This document shows, one piece after another, positions 17,443-25,851 of a stretch of 64,000 nucleotides of DNA. Position numbers and translations under genes: made by a program. Every line of letters begins with the position of its first letter. Position 1 is the stretch's first letter. The notes below the pieces were generated by a model. It was not told the origin of the DNA. It was given only the letters and a program-made list of their open reading frames with translations, and searched no databases. The stretch comes from Nocardiopsis coralli (GTDB lineage Bacteria > Actinomycetota > Actinomycetes > Streptosporangiales > Streptosporangiaceae): the NCBI RefSeq assembly GCF_014892575.1, contig NZ_JADBGI010000006.1, positions 62,001 through 126,000 of the forward strand. Direction: 5' to 3'.

Positions 17443-17455
17443 GAGAGCCAGCGAG
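17443..17455. repeat. 13-bp partial att-like sequence (tRNA-Thr 3' end fragment)
   Basis: GAGAGCCAGCGAG is identical to the first 13 bases at 20448-20460, covering the acceptor-stem end of tRNA-Thr. Similarity stops after this point. It may be the outer edge of an older insertion in the same tRNA gene. Short enough that chance cannot be excluded. Confidence 0.4.
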
Positions 17456-17537
17456 CTCTTGATCGCAGAGCCGGAGACCGGCCGAGCGATTGCGAGAATT
17501 CAGCCTGCCATACAGGGGCCCGGCCTCGCCGACAAAA

Positions 17538-18809
17538 TCAGATTCCGAACGAAGACTTCGCTGCCACGGGTCCCTGATTCCAACGCGTCACGAGGTCCGC
17601 GAGGGTCTCGTAGAAATCAGGGAAGGTCTTGCGGGCGCAGGCTGGGTCGTCCAACAGAAGGGGTTCGGGCAGACGCAAGGACGTAACGGTGAAGCTCATG
17701 GCGATGCGGTGGTCGGCATGACATGCGATGACTGCTGGATCAGGCGTGCCGGGCCGGACCTCGATCCAGTCCTGACCGGTTCGTGTGTCGATGCCGAGGT
17801 GGGTGAGGTTGTCGGCGCTGGCGGCGAGGCGATCGCATTCCTTGACCCGGGTGTTGTAGACATCGACGATCCGGACGGGCGCGTCGGCGAAGGGCGCGAC
17901 AGCGGCCAGGGTGGGCATCGTGTCGGAGATGTCACGCATGTTGACCTCCAGTCCGTGGAGGTTACCGGTGCCGGTCACGCGAATGTCCTCATCGGTGAAT
18001 TCGACGTCCGCCCCCATATCGCCGAGGACGCGGGCGAAGCGCACGTCCCCTTGGAGGGATCGGGACCCCAAGCCATTCACCACAACGGTGTTGCCGGTCA
18101 CCGCGGCCGCAGCGAAAAAATAGCTACTGGTCGAGGCATCGGGCTCGATGTCGTATTCGCGTGCGGTGTAGTGACCAGGAGCGACATGGAAGACCTTTCC
18201 TTCGCGGCGGACCTGCGCGCCGAACTCCCGCATGACGGCCAGAGTCATCTCCACGTAGGGAACGGAGACCAGCTCGCTGACCTCCACCTCCAGACCGTCG
18301 GGGAACAGGGGGCCCGCCATGAGCAGGGCTGTCAGGAACTGTGAGGAGACCCCGGCATCCAGCACGATGCGGCCGCCCTTGAGCCCACGGGCGTTGATGG
18401 TGGCGGGGAGATGGCCTTCGGCGCCCTCGCAGACGACATCCGCGCCGAGCTCTCGGAGCGCCTCGAAGAGGGGCCCCATCGGGCGGCGGCGCATCTGCTC
18501 GGACGCATCGAACCGATAGGTTCCCTTCCTGGCCGCCGCCAGCACCGGCAGGAACCGCGCGACGGTCCCTGCGTCACGGCAGTAGACCTCGGCTTCCTGC
18601 ACAGGTCGGGCAGCCGCGCTTCCGGTGACGATCCAGTCCTCGCCCTCGGTACGCACCGTGTGCCCCAAGGATGCCAAGGCCTCGGTGAAGGCTTCGGTGT
18701 CGTCGGAGAGCAGGGGGCGCCGCAGCCGGGAATCTCCCGAAGCGCATGCAGCAAGAAACAGGGCGCGTGCCGTCAGCGACTTCGAACCCGGCATATCCAC
18801 TACAGCCAC
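17538..18809 (-). CDS. aroA: 3-phosphoshikimate 1-carboxyvinyltransferase (EPSP synthase)
   Basis: 423 residues. Catalyses step six of the shikimate pathway, joining shikimate-3-phosphate and PEP. Conserved blocks: PGSKSLTARAL at the N-terminus, DAGTVARFLPV, EQMRRRPMGPL, VKECDRLAA and HADHRIAMSF. The usual first ten or so residues are short: homologous-looking sequence (QWRAVAG) continues in frame upstream of the GTG at 18809, but no ATG/GTG precedes the next stop, so the start is uncertain or damaged. It neighbours an integrase, suggesting an acquired extra copy. Confidence 0.88.
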   Translation of the reverse strand: MAVVDMPGSKSLTARALFLAACASGDSRLRRPLLSDDTEAFTEALASLGHTVRTEGEDWIVTGSAAARPVQEAEVYCRDAGTVARFLPVLAAARKGTYRFDASEQMRRRPMGPLFEALRELGADVVCEGAEGHLPATINARGLKGGRIVLDAGVSSQFLTALLMAGPLFPDGLEVEVSELVSVPYVEMTLAVMREFGAQVRREGKVFHVAPGHYTAREYDIEPDASTSSYFFAAAAVTGNTVVVNGLGSRSLQGDVRFARVLGDMGADVEFTDEDIRVTGTGNLHGLEVNMRDISDTMPTLAAVAPFADAPVRIVDVYNTRVKECDRLAASADNLTHLGIDTRTGQDWIEVRPGTPDPAVIACHADHRIAMSFTVTSLRLPEPLLLDDPACARKTFPDFYETLADLVTRWNQGPVAAKSSFGI

Positions 18810-19361
18810 GCCCGCTACCGCCCTCCACTGAAAAATCTGATTCTTTCAATCGGACCCCAGAGTACCAGTCTTCAGCCAGAGCGGCGCAAATTCAATTATC
18901 GATGGATTCCTCGATCGTCCGAGAAATGCGCCAACCCCTTTGAGTACGGCAACGGGCTCCTGAAAAGCCAGAAACTCCAGCACCGCTGCACCCGAACGAA
19001 ATCCGGCACCACCACGGCGTGCGCGTTCCGGGTGCCGGCACATGGCCCGCTCAGCCGAACCGGTTGTTCCTGCGCACATCGCCCCGCGCTCTGCCCCGTG
19101 GACACCTGGGCGCTGTCTTGCGAGGTAGGAGATCTCAACGTGAGCTGTTCATTTGGATTCCAACCGGCCTCCCAGGTGATCACGGTCTGAGCCGTTTCCC
19201 AGTCGGTGTGGCAGGCCTACGCCCCGCACGAAGCACGCGGAGAAACCCTTGCTGAGCAGTGGAAACCTGGATATTCGGGCGCTGACAGCACCGCTGTCAG
19301 CGCCCGCTCACACCGTCCTCGACCAAAACGTGACCCTTTTTCCGAGAAAGGTCGAGGAGCC
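18810..19361. other. 552-bp region without a convincing gene
   Basis: Between aroA and the integrase I see no frame with family signal. The minus-strand frames of 77 and 95 residues lack good ribosome sites and recognisable motifs. Base composition is patchy and AT-richer at 18,830-18,960. It holds one strong hairpin (19277-19305). Confidence 0.5.
19277..19305. terminator. Hairpin downstream of left integrase
   Basis: 13-bp perfect stem (19277-19289, 19293-19305) with a 3-base loop. It lies 57 bp past the integrase stop on the minus strand, so probably its terminator, though no T-run follows. Confidence 0.5.
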
Positions 19362-20372
19362 TCAGGCCACCTGGCTCATCACCTTGTCGTAATGGCTCTG
19401 CGCCCGGGCTGCTGCCGCCGAGCGCCCGTACCGGCGCAGCATCTGCCCGCTCTCCCAACCGTTCAGTTCCTGGAGGTCACCCTCCGCACCGCCGCGCGCC
19501 AACCACTCGTGCGAGAAGTGGTGCCGGAACCGGTGCGGGTACACCTCAGGAACACCCGCCTCACCCGCACGCCGACGGATCATCTGATAGATACCGCTCC
19601 GGGAGATCGGCCCGCCCCGTACCGACAGCCACAACTGCTCCAGATGGGCCTCATCGCGCCTGGAGCGCTCGCGCAGATACCGGTCCAGAGCCAGGGCCGT
19701 GGGCGGCGTGAATCGCACCCACCGCGTCCGCTCCCCCTTGCCCGTCACCCGGGCCTTACGACGGTCCAGGTCCACGTCAGCCAACGTGAGACCGGCCAGC
19801 TCCTGCAGCCGCATCCCTGTGTCCCGCAGCAGGCTCATCAGCGCGAAGTCCCGACGCCGCAGGAACCCCCGCCCCTTGGCCTGGGCCAGGATCCGATCCG
19901 TCTCGTCCTGCTCGAAGACCGGCACCGGCTCCACCGTCACCTTGGGCGGCTTGGTCTTGCGCATGGGGTTGGGGATCTCTTCTTCCTCGGCCAGCCACCG
20001 GAAGAACTGCTGCAAGCACCGGTACTGGTTGTTCACGTAGGAGGACTTGTGGCCGCGCTCGTGCAGCCGGACGATCCACGTCTCCACGTGCGAGCGGTCG
20101 ACGTCCTCCCAGTCCCAGACGGGATCGAACGTCTCGAGCTCCGCCGGACGGCCCGTGTCAGCGTCCAGGGCGTGGCGGTGGTCGATGTCATTGGGCTGAC
20201 CGCCCGCCAACAGGTGCTCGGCGGCGAACCACGCCACCGCCTCGCGGTACATCGAGATCGTCTTGCGGCTGCGCTTGAGCGCGCGCAGCGAGCGGGTGAA
20301 GGAACGGATGTGAGCGTCGAGCGGACCCGCGGCCATGTTGCGGGGCCCGCGGCGGAGACGGATGCCTGCCAT
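19362..20372 (-). CDS. Tyrosine recombinase/integrase (left, second integrase)
   Basis: 336 residues. N-terminal SAM-like core-binding domain (about 20-150) and catalytic domain with Arg in GMRLQEL, a beta-hairpin Lys (TGKGERTR), HRFRHHFSHEWL (HxxR), Trp in the usual His/Trp position (NGWES), and nucleophile Tyr in RRYGRS. All catalytic residues appear present. It starts 76 bp from the att copy at 20449 and reads away from it, so it belongs to whatever was inserted left of the AICE. It is unlike the right-end integrase. Confidence 0.9.
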   Translation of the reverse strand: MAGIRLRRGPRNMAAGPLDAHIRSFTRSLRALKRSRKTISMYREAVAWFAAEHLLAGGQPNDIDHRHALDADTGRPAELETFDPVWDWEDVDRSHVETWIVRLHERGHKSSYVNNQYRCLQQFFRWLAEEEEIPNPMRKTKPPKVTVEPVPVFEQDETDRILAQAKGRGFLRRRDFALMSLLRDTGMRLQELAGLTLADVDLDRRKARVTGKGERTRWVRFTPPTALALDRYLRERSRRDEAHLEQLWLSVRGGPISRSGIYQMIRRRAGEAGVPEVYPHRFRHHFSHEWLARGGAEGDLQELNGWESGQMLRRYGRSAAAARAQSHYDKVMSQVA

Positions 20373-20448
20373 AGGCGGTACCTCACTGAGCGTCCAACCG
20401 GCAGAGCCGGTGATGATGCCCGAGCGATTTCCCGCGTCAGACCATGTG

Positions 20449-20496
20449 AGAGCCAGCGAGGGGAATCGAACCCCTGACCTACCGCTTACAAGGCGG
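20449..20496. repeat. Left att copy of the AICE
   Basis: 48 bases identical to 42933-42980, spanning the tRNA-Thr 3' end, T-arm, variable loop, and the 3' side of the anticodon stem and loop. After 20496 the tRNA sequence breaks off, so this copy is not a tRNA gene. Integrases of AICEs use tRNA 3' ends of this length as att cores. Confidence 0.9.
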
Positions 20497-20564
20497 ACGC
20501 CTCTGCGACACAGAACATGCGCTTGACCTGCAAAAACACGGAGCCGAGTGAACCTGTTCGCGAA

Positions 20565-20579
20565 CTTCTGAACGCATTC
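20565..20579 (+). repeat. Arm-type repeat, left end
   Basis: CTTCTGAACGCATTC, identical and in the same orientation as 42808-42822. It lies 68 bp inside the left att core. Candidate integrase arm-binding or Xis-binding site. Confidence 0.5.
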
Positions 20580-20719
20580 AGCACACCCCCAATGGCAAGC
20601 CACTAGGGGGTCCGGATGCTGGCGGGCGCTCGTAGCCTCCGCCACGGCATCCGCAGGCTCCGTGTCAGCCCCCGTCGGGCGGCACGCAGTGAAACCACGT
20701 GAGGGCTACGCTTTCGACC

Positions 20720-22735
20720 ATGCGCCCATCGACCCCCCAATGGATCGGCATCGTCCTTCTCGGGCTGGTTCTGCCAGCGCTCGCTGCTACGGCCTGGCCT
20801 CTGGTGGCCGCTCTGGTCGATCGGGTGCCCGAGGGGCTCCCCGTAAGTCGCCTTGCACTGGCGGTGGCACTGGGAGCAGCCTTGGTGGTAATCCTCCGCG
20901 GCTACCTTCCCCGCCTGGGATGGCTGATCGTCGGGGCCTGGGCCATAGCTATCGGGGCAGTAGCAGTGATGGGGCTGCTGGCCTGGTTCGTACTGGGTCT
21001 GCCTGGGTTGCAGCCTCCCACTTCCCTGGCTCCTCGGGACATAGACGCGATCGCCACCCGAGCCTTCGCGATCGTGGCCGGCCTGGGGGGTGTGGCTCTA
21101 CTCGTGATCTCCTACCGGCGCCAACGAGCCACCGAGCACGCCGAGCAACGCGCCGAACGGGCCGCCGAGCGGGAGGTGTCCAAGCTCTTCACTGACACCT
21201 TCGACAGTGCCAGCGAGAAGCTCGGTAGCGAGCACCCGGCTGTGCGCCTGGCTGGGGTTCACGCTTTGGCGCGTTTGGCCGACGAGGCCCCTGAAGGGCG
21301 CGAGGCATTGGTGCAAATGGTCATCGACGTCCTATGTGCCTACCTGCGTATGCCCTATACACCGGCCCCTGATCCACTGCCGAAGAACGCCTCCAAGGCC
21401 CGGAAGGAAGAGCGCCGTGAACGGGAGCTGGAGTTCGCCGCGCTGCGCGAGGTGCGCCACACCATCATCCGCATTATCGGTGAACGCCTACGCGAGGCCA
21501 CCCGCTGGCGTGGAAAGCACTTCGACTTCACGGGCGTGACCTTCGACGGCGGTGACCTCCACGGAGCACACTTCACCGGCAGCGTGGTGAATTTCGACGG
21601 AGCTCAGTTCACCGGGGGCGAAGTTAATCTGAGCGGCGCAAAATTCGCAGGAGGCATGGTGCGCTTCGACGAGGCGAAATTCAGCGGCAGCATAGTGCAC
21701 TTCGGGGGATCGAAATTCACCGGAGGCACGATTATTTTCGGAGGAGCCGAATTCACCGGAGGCGAAGTGCATTTCGGCGGATCCAGGTTCACCGGAGGCG
21801 AGGTGGACTTTGGCGCGGCCAAGTTCACCGGGGGCAAGGTGCACTTCATCGAGACTCGCTTCACCGGCAGCGTGGTGAACTTTCGATGGGCCGAGTTCAG
21901 TGGCGGCGTGGTGACCTTCCTCAGCGCCCACTTCAGCGGCGGCGTGGTGAACTTCGGCGGATCCAGGTTCACCGGAGGCGAGGTGGACTTTGGCGCGGCC
22001 AAGTTCACCGGGGGCAAGGTGCACTTCATCGAGACTCGCTTCACCGGCAGCGTGGTGAACTTTCGATGGGCCGAGTTCAGTGGCGGCGTGGTGACCTTCC
22101 TCAGCGCCCACTTCAGCGGCGGCGTGGTGAACTTCGGCGGATCCAGGTTCACCGGAGGCGAGGTGGACTTTGGCGCGGCCAAGTTCACCGGGGGCAAGGT
22201 GCACTTCATCGAGACTCGCTTCACCGGCAGCGTGGTGAACTTTCGATGGGCCGAGTTCAGTGGCGGCGTGGTGACCTTCCTCAGCGCCCACTTCAGCGGC
22301 GGCGTGGTGAACTTCGGCGGATCCAGGTTCACCGGAGGCGAGGTGGACTTTGGCGCGGCCAAGTTCACCGGGGGCGGGGTGCACTTCAGTTTGACCCAAT
22401 TCAGCGGAGGCGAAGTGCGGTTCGAGGGAGCTCACTTCAGCGGTGGGCTGGTCAATTTCATCAGCGCCAGCTTCACTGGAAGCTACGTGGACTTCCAGCT
22501 AGCTAAGTTCAGCGGAGGGAAGGTAATGTTCGAGAGGTCCCACTTTATAGGGGGTGAGGTGCTCTTCGAAGAAAACGAGTTCAGCGGCTGCGATGTGAAT
22601 TTCATCCGGTCTCGATTCGACAGTGGACACGTGTCATTCGCCGGGTCCTGGGGAGTACGCCCAATGAACCTTAACCCACCCACAGAGACCCTTATTCCTG
22701 AAGAATGGACTGAATACCATTTTGGCAATGATTAG
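20720..22735 (+). CDS. Membrane-anchored pentapeptide/beta-helix repeat protein
   Basis: About 671 residues. Three to four N-terminal helices (about 5-135), then a cytosolic stretch with EKLGSEHPAVRLAGVHALARLA, the HEAT-like segment typical of actinobacterial membrane pentapeptide proteins. From about residue 265 to 655 come 12-residue repeats of the form F-x-G-G-x-V-x-F-x-x-x-x, expected to fold as a right-handed beta-helix. Part of this is a perfect 180-bp tandem DNA repeat. Function unknown. A GTG 21 bp upstream is an alternative start; neither has a clear ribosome site. Confidence 0.85.
   Translation: MRPSTPQWIGIVLLGLVLPALAATAWPLVAALVDRVPEGLPVSRLALAVALGAALVVILRGYLPRLGWLIVGAWAIAIGAVAVMGLLAWFVLGLPGLQPPTSLAPRDIDAIATRAFAIVAGLGGVALLVISYRRQRATEHAEQRAERAAEREVSKLFTDTFDSASEKLGSEHPAVRLAGVHALARLADEAPEGREALVQMVIDVLCAYLRMPYTPAPDPLPKNASKARKEERRERELEFAALREVRHTIIRIIGERLREATRWRGKHFDFTGVTFDGGDLHGAHFTGSVVNFDGAQFTGGEVNLSGAKFAGGMVRFDEAKFSGSIVHFGGSKFTGGTIIFGGAEFTGGEVHFGGSRFTGGEVDFGAAKFTGGKVHFIETRFTGSVVNFRWAEFSGGVVTFLSAHFSGGVVNFGGSRFTGGEVDFGAAKFTGGKVHFIETRFTGSVVNFRWAEFSGGVVTFLSAHFSGGVVNFGGSRFTGGEVDFGAAKFTGGKVHFIETRFTGSVVNFRWAEFSGGVVTFLSAHFSGGVVNFGGSRFTGGEVDFGAAKFTGGGVHFSLTQFSGGEVRFEGAHFSGGLVNFISASFTGSYVDFQLAKFSGGKVMFERSHFIGGEVLFEENEFSGCDVNFIRSRFDSGHVSFAGSWGVRPMNLNPPTETLIPEEWTEYHFGND
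21773..22375 (+). repeat. Perfect 180-bp tandem repeat array, about 3.3 copies
   Basis: Units at 21781-21960, 21961-22140 and 22141-22320 are identical at every base, and a fourth matches for its first 55 bases. Each unit encodes 60 residues, that is five 12-residue coils, so copy changes keep the frame. Confidence 0.97.
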
Positions 22736-22848
22736 GGAATTCCGACCCCATGCAGAAACTCACTCCGTGGTCGCTTGGAGCTTGTCGACTACACAGGAGG
22801 GACCAAGCTGCATACGCTTGGACCCTCACTACAGCTAAAGCAGAGAAC

Positions 22849-23201
22849 TCAGTTCTTCCAACCAAGGTTTGCGAGAGCGAGCGCTCGGGCTTCCACGACG
22901 GCGATGCGGGCGGCGAGTTCGGCCTCGTCGACGTGTGAGGCCGCGGCCGTCACCTGCCCCTCCCACTTCCGGTAAAGCAAGCCGGCCTCCGACGAGAACC
23001 ACCCCGGAGCGACGACACCGAGAGCCAGGAGCAGGCCGGTGTCCTCGGAGGCCGGCAGTGCCATCCATCCCCCGAGAGCCACGAGGAGTTCGCGGCGCAC
23101 GCACAGGGTGGCGGGGTGCACAGGGGCACGGTGGAGGAGGGCGGACGCGTCGGACCGGAAGCCGCCAGGGCCGACAACCTGGGCCCATGCGGCGATGACA
23201 A
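22849..23201 (-). pseudogene. Truncated glycosyltransferase-like fragment
   Basis: The readable C-terminal part (about 110 residues) resembles the end of family-2-like glycosyltransferases: HPATLCVRRELLVALGG, ALPASEDTGLLLAL and LLYRKWEGQVT. The frame stays open upstream to a stop near 23300, but there is no proper start, ribosome site or donor-binding domain. I read it as a 5'-deleted remnant inside the AICE. Confidence 0.55.
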
Positions 23202-23307
23202 CGAGCGCGACACCAATCCAGCTACGAGACCGAACACGGACCAGGCAGCTAGCTTGCAGGCACCTGGAGACCGTTGGCTTCCATCTGCCCGGCCAGGCCA
23301 GGACGGC

Positions 23308-23733
23308 TCACTGCGTGTCGAGTCGGACCCAACTCGAGACGGCTTCGAGGACGCGATCGTCAGAGAAGGACTCCTCGATAACAGCAAAGGCGTTGGCACG
23401 CAGCTCCTGTACCCATACTTGCCCTGCTGAGGTGTTGGGAGCTCCGACATCGATTTCAGAGGTGATGTCCCGTACCAGTGCTGTGCTGGCCTCGCCGAAG
23501 AAGAACAAGGCATAGGAGGCCAGCTGCCTGCGGTGAAGAATCGTGGCTTCGGTTCCGAGGAGCAGTTTGAGATGCACCGAGATCTTCCCGGTCACGTAGC
23601 TCCTGCTGACGCCGTGCTCCTTCGCCACGCTGTCCCAGAACATCGGGAAGGCCTCCTCCGAGTCGGGTGCGGGCAGCATCATGAGGAGCTTGATCAAGTA
23701 GTTGGTGTGCTTGGAGTCGGTCAGGTCCACCAT
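23308..23733 (-). CDS. Hypothetical protein, 141 aa
   Basis: Soluble, helical, no recognised family. GAAAGG precedes the ATG. Helical segments include FPMFWDSVAKEHGVS and YVTGKISVHLKLLLG, possibly an HTH. It reads towards the glycosyltransferase remnant, downstream of the purC operon. Confidence 0.6.
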   Translation of the reverse strand: MVDLTDSKHTNYLIKLLMMLPAPDSEEAFPMFWDSVAKEHGVSRSYVTGKISVHLKLLLGTEATILHRRQLASYALFFFGEASTALVRDITSEIDVGAPNTSAGQVWVQELRANAFAVIEESFSDDRVLEAVSSWVRLDTQ

Positions 23734-23874
23734 GGCTACCTTTCGGTGAGGGGTTGAGCGCAGTCACGCTACAGCGTGCCTGCGGCAGCTGCCAGGCCGG
23801 CGGAATGCCCGGCCACGCTTGGCGCACGAGCAGGGAGACCGCGCCGCAACCTCCGCATCCACCCGGGCAAAAGA

Positions 23875-23902
23875 AGGGCCCGAACCGCTCGGTTCGGGCC
23901 CT
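23875..23902 (-). terminator. Rho-independent terminator of the GntR-purC operon
   Basis: 11-bp perfect stem (23875-23885, 23892-23902) followed on the minus strand by TTCTTTT. It lies just downstream of the last operon gene. Confidence 0.85.
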
Positions 23903-23914
23903 CTGTTCGGGGAG

Positions 23915-24151
23915 CTAGCGCTCGTTCCTGCGCTCCGCGCGAGCGTCGTCCTCGTCCTCCCAGGTGTGGTCCATGGAGCGCTTCAGGGACGCCACATGGT
24001 CCACGAAGGCTTCCACGCCGAGAGACCTGAGCATCAGCGTCGCCGCACGCTCCGGGGACGGGTCGGTCTGGTTCGTCGGCTCGAGCCCTTCCTGCCGGAG
24101 CAGTTCGCGGACCTGCTCGATCAGGCGGTCTCGGTCGTAGCTCTGGTACAT
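23915..24151 (-). CDS. Hypothetical protein, 78 aa, in purC operon
   Basis: Charged helical protein, beginning MYQSYDRDRLIEQVREL, with no cysteines or membrane segments. Its start lies 2 bp after the purC stop, so it is co-translated. It may be a partner or inhibitor; no family recognised. Confidence 0.7.
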   Translation of the reverse strand: MYQSYDRDRLIEQVRELLRQEGLEPTNQTDPSPERAATLMLRSLGVEAFVDHVASLKRSMDHTWEDEDDARAERRNER

Positions 24152-24153
24152 GA

Positions 24154-24990
24154 TCAGGCCTCCCAGGTCTTCCCGGTGAGCTTCTCATACACCTCGACGT
24201 AGCGAGCTCGGGTGGCCTCGACGATCTCATCGGGGATCTCCGGGCCAGGGGGAGTCCGGTCCCAGTCGGTGATGGTGCTCGACCAGTCGCGCACGAACTG
24301 CTTGTCGAAGGCGTGCTGGGTCTGCCCCGGCTGCCAGTCGTCCGCCGGCCAGAACCGCGAGGAGTCGGACGTCAACACCTCGTCGGCGAGCACGAGCGTG
24401 CCGTCCGCCGCGCGCCCGAACTCCAACTTGGTGTCGGCGATGATGATGCCGCGCTCAGCTGCGATCTGCGCACCGCGCCGGTAGATGTCGAGGGTGACCT
24501 CGCGCAGCCGGTCCGCGGTGTCCTGACCGATCTCGGCGACCACGTCGTCAAAGGTGATGAACTCGTCGTGGCCTTCGGTCGCCTTGGTCGTGGGGGTGAA
24601 GATCGGTTCCGGGAGCTTGGAGGCTTCCTCCAGTCCCTCGGGGAGCGCGATACCGGAGACCGTCCCCTGCTTCTCGTACTCCTTGAGCCCGAGGCCGGCG
24701 AGGTAGCCGCGCGCGATCCACTCCACGGGCAGCATGGTGAGCTTCTGGCAGCGCACGGCACGTCCGGCCCACTCCTCAGGCACGTCGGTGGCGGAGACGA
24801 CGTGGTTGGGCACGAGGTCGGAGAGCTGGTCGAACCACCACAGCGAGAGCTGCGTGAGGATCTTGCCCTTGTCGGGGATGGGGGTGGGAAGCACGACGTC
24901 GTAGACGCTCACGCGGTCCGAGGCCACCAGGATGAGGTCGTCGCCATCAGCGTAGACGTCGCGCACCTTGCCCGAGTGCAGCAGTTCCAT
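24154..24990 (-). CDS. purC: Phosphoribosylaminoimidazole-succinocarboxamide synthase
   Basis: 278 residues. Joins CAIR and aspartate with ATP in purine synthesis. Recognised by SGKVRDVY at the N-terminus (phosphate loop), LPVEWIARGYLAGLG, ADTKLEFG, and ADEVLTSDSSRFWP. Length is normal and no key block is missing, so it should be active. TAGGAG precedes the ATG. It lies inside the AICE, behind a GntR gene (7-bp gap), and no other pur gene is nearby. This looks like a mobile, separately regulated purC. Confidence 0.93.
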   Translation of the reverse strand: MELLHSGKVRDVYADGDDLILVASDRVSVYDVVLPTPIPDKGKILTQLSLWWFDQLSDLVPNHVVSATDVPEEWAGRAVRCQKLTMLPVEWIARGYLAGLGLKEYEKQGTVSGIALPEGLEEASKLPEPIFTPTTKATEGHDEFITFDDVVAEIGQDTADRLREVTLDIYRRGAQIAAERGIIIADTKLEFGRAADGTLVLADEVLTSDSSRFWPADDWQPGQTQHAFDKQFVRDWSSTITDWDRTPPGPEIPDEIVEATRARYVEVYEKLTGKTWEA

Positions 24991-24997
24991 GTCGCTC

Positions 24998-25738
24998 CTA
25001 CCTGGAGATCTCGTAGTTGTAGGTGGCCCAGCGTCGGGCCACGGAGACGGACTGGCCGAACTCGATCACGTCACCTTCGGCGTCGAGCACCCAGTTCTGC
25101 TTTCGCAGGACCGGAGAGCCGAGCGGAATTCCGAGGACCGCGGCGTCCTCCTCGGAGGCGATGTCGGCGCGGAGCTGGTCCTTGCCGGAGGCCGGCACCA
25201 GCCCGGCCTTCTCCTCGACGTACTTCGGGGTGCCCTGGGGAAGCCGCTTCTGTTCGAGCAGGAGCGGCGCGACCTCGGCAACTTCGCCCTTGAACCACGA
25301 CGTGCTCGCGGAGGAAGGCATGCCGTCGCGAAGGGTGAGCCGCTGGCGCCGGACCACGTCGGAGCCGACCGGAACGCCGAGAGCGTCGGCGACGTCCTCG
25401 GGGGCCGGCGTGAGCTCAGCAGCCCGGATCTCGGCGCGCTCGTTGCTCGCGTAGATGCGCCCTTCCATGCTGCGGACCACTCGGTCCTTGGCGCTGGCCG
25501 CTGAGTGCCCACGGGTGACGATCGTGCCGACGCCGGGCTCGCTGCGCACGAGGCCCTCGGCCTTGAGCGTGCTGACGACCTTGGTCGCGGTGGCCAGGGA
25601 GATCTTCCACTTGGCACCGATGTTTCGGACCGAGTCGATCTTCTGCCCGTCCTGGAGGACACCGGACTCGATCTCCGACTTGATGTGCTTCACGACCTGC
25701 ATGTAGGGCGGGTCGGTTCGGTGGACCTGAGGGGACAC
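24998..25738 (-). CDS. GntR/HutC family regulator (KorSA-like)
   Basis: 246 residues. N-terminal winged HTH (about 15-70; SVRNIGAKWKISLATATKV) and C-terminal UTRA effector domain, as in KorSA-type repressors of AICEs. I chose the GTG at 25738 because GAAGGAG precedes it; the frame continues upstream without support. Two inverted copies of a 13-bp palindrome lie upstream. It leads the purC operon and likely represses itself and the rightward genes. Confidence 0.9.
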   Translation of the reverse strand: MSPQVHRTDPPYMQVVKHIKSEIESGVLQDGQKIDSVRNIGAKWKISLATATKVVSTLKAEGLVRSEPGVGTIVTRGHSAASAKDRVVRSMEGRIYASNERAEIRAAELTPAPEDVADALGVPVGSDVVRRQRLTLRDGMPSSASTSWFKGEVAEVAPLLLEQKRLPQGTPKYVEEKAGLVPASGKDQLRADIASEEDAAVLGIPLGSPVLRKQNWVLDAEGDVIEFGQSVSVARRWATYNYEISR

Positions 25739-25767
25739 GTGCGGCTCCTTCGTGGTGAACGCGATCA

Positions 25768-25780
25768 GTGTACTAGTACG
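25768..25780. promoter_or_regulatory. GntR operator site 1
   Basis: GTGTACTAGTACG, with the 10-bp perfect palindrome GTACTAGTAC. It is the exact reverse complement of site 2. Lies 30 bp ahead of the GntR start, placed for autorepression. Confidence 0.7.
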
Positions 25781-25851
25781 CGTAGCTGTTCGGCCATGTG
25801 AGCTGCGACTCTGCTGCCAGGCAAGGCCCGGCACAACGAAAATATGTGACC

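Larger units (their letters stand above)
17443..20496. mobile_element. Putative remnant island (aroA plus integrase) beside tRNA-Thr
   Basis: A roughly 3-kb stretch between a 13-bp att-like fragment and the full att copy at 20449. It holds an EPSP synthase gene and a tyrosine recombinase reading away from the att copy. Parts of it (around 18,830-18,960) are more AT-rich than the flanks. I read it as a second, older or degraded element in tandem with the AICE. Confidence 0.4.
20373..20719. other. att-containing intergenic region
   Basis: Holds the 5' flank of the left integrase, the left att copy (20449-20496) and, inside the AICE, a 15-bp arm-type sequence (20565-20579). No gene is seen. Confidence 0.6.

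Noticed and set aside
18846..19183. Small minus-strand genes between aroA and the integrase
   Set aside because: Frames of 77 and 95 residues overlap each other, lack ribosome sites and look random.
20449..20496. A second tRNA-Thr gene
   Set aside because: Only the 3' part is present; no D-arm or 5' acceptor strand follows 20496. It is an att copy.
21773..22375. CRISPR array
   Set aside because: Repeats are contiguous 180-bp coding units with no spacers.
22950..23513. A 187-residue minus-strand protein
   Set aside because: Ser/Pro/Cys-rich and in another frame from the glycosyltransferase-like remnant it overlaps.
24991..25768. Purine riboswitch ahead of purC
   Set aside because: Only 7 bp separate purC from the GntR gene, and the operon leader shows no purine-aptamer-like folds; a protein repressor explains control.
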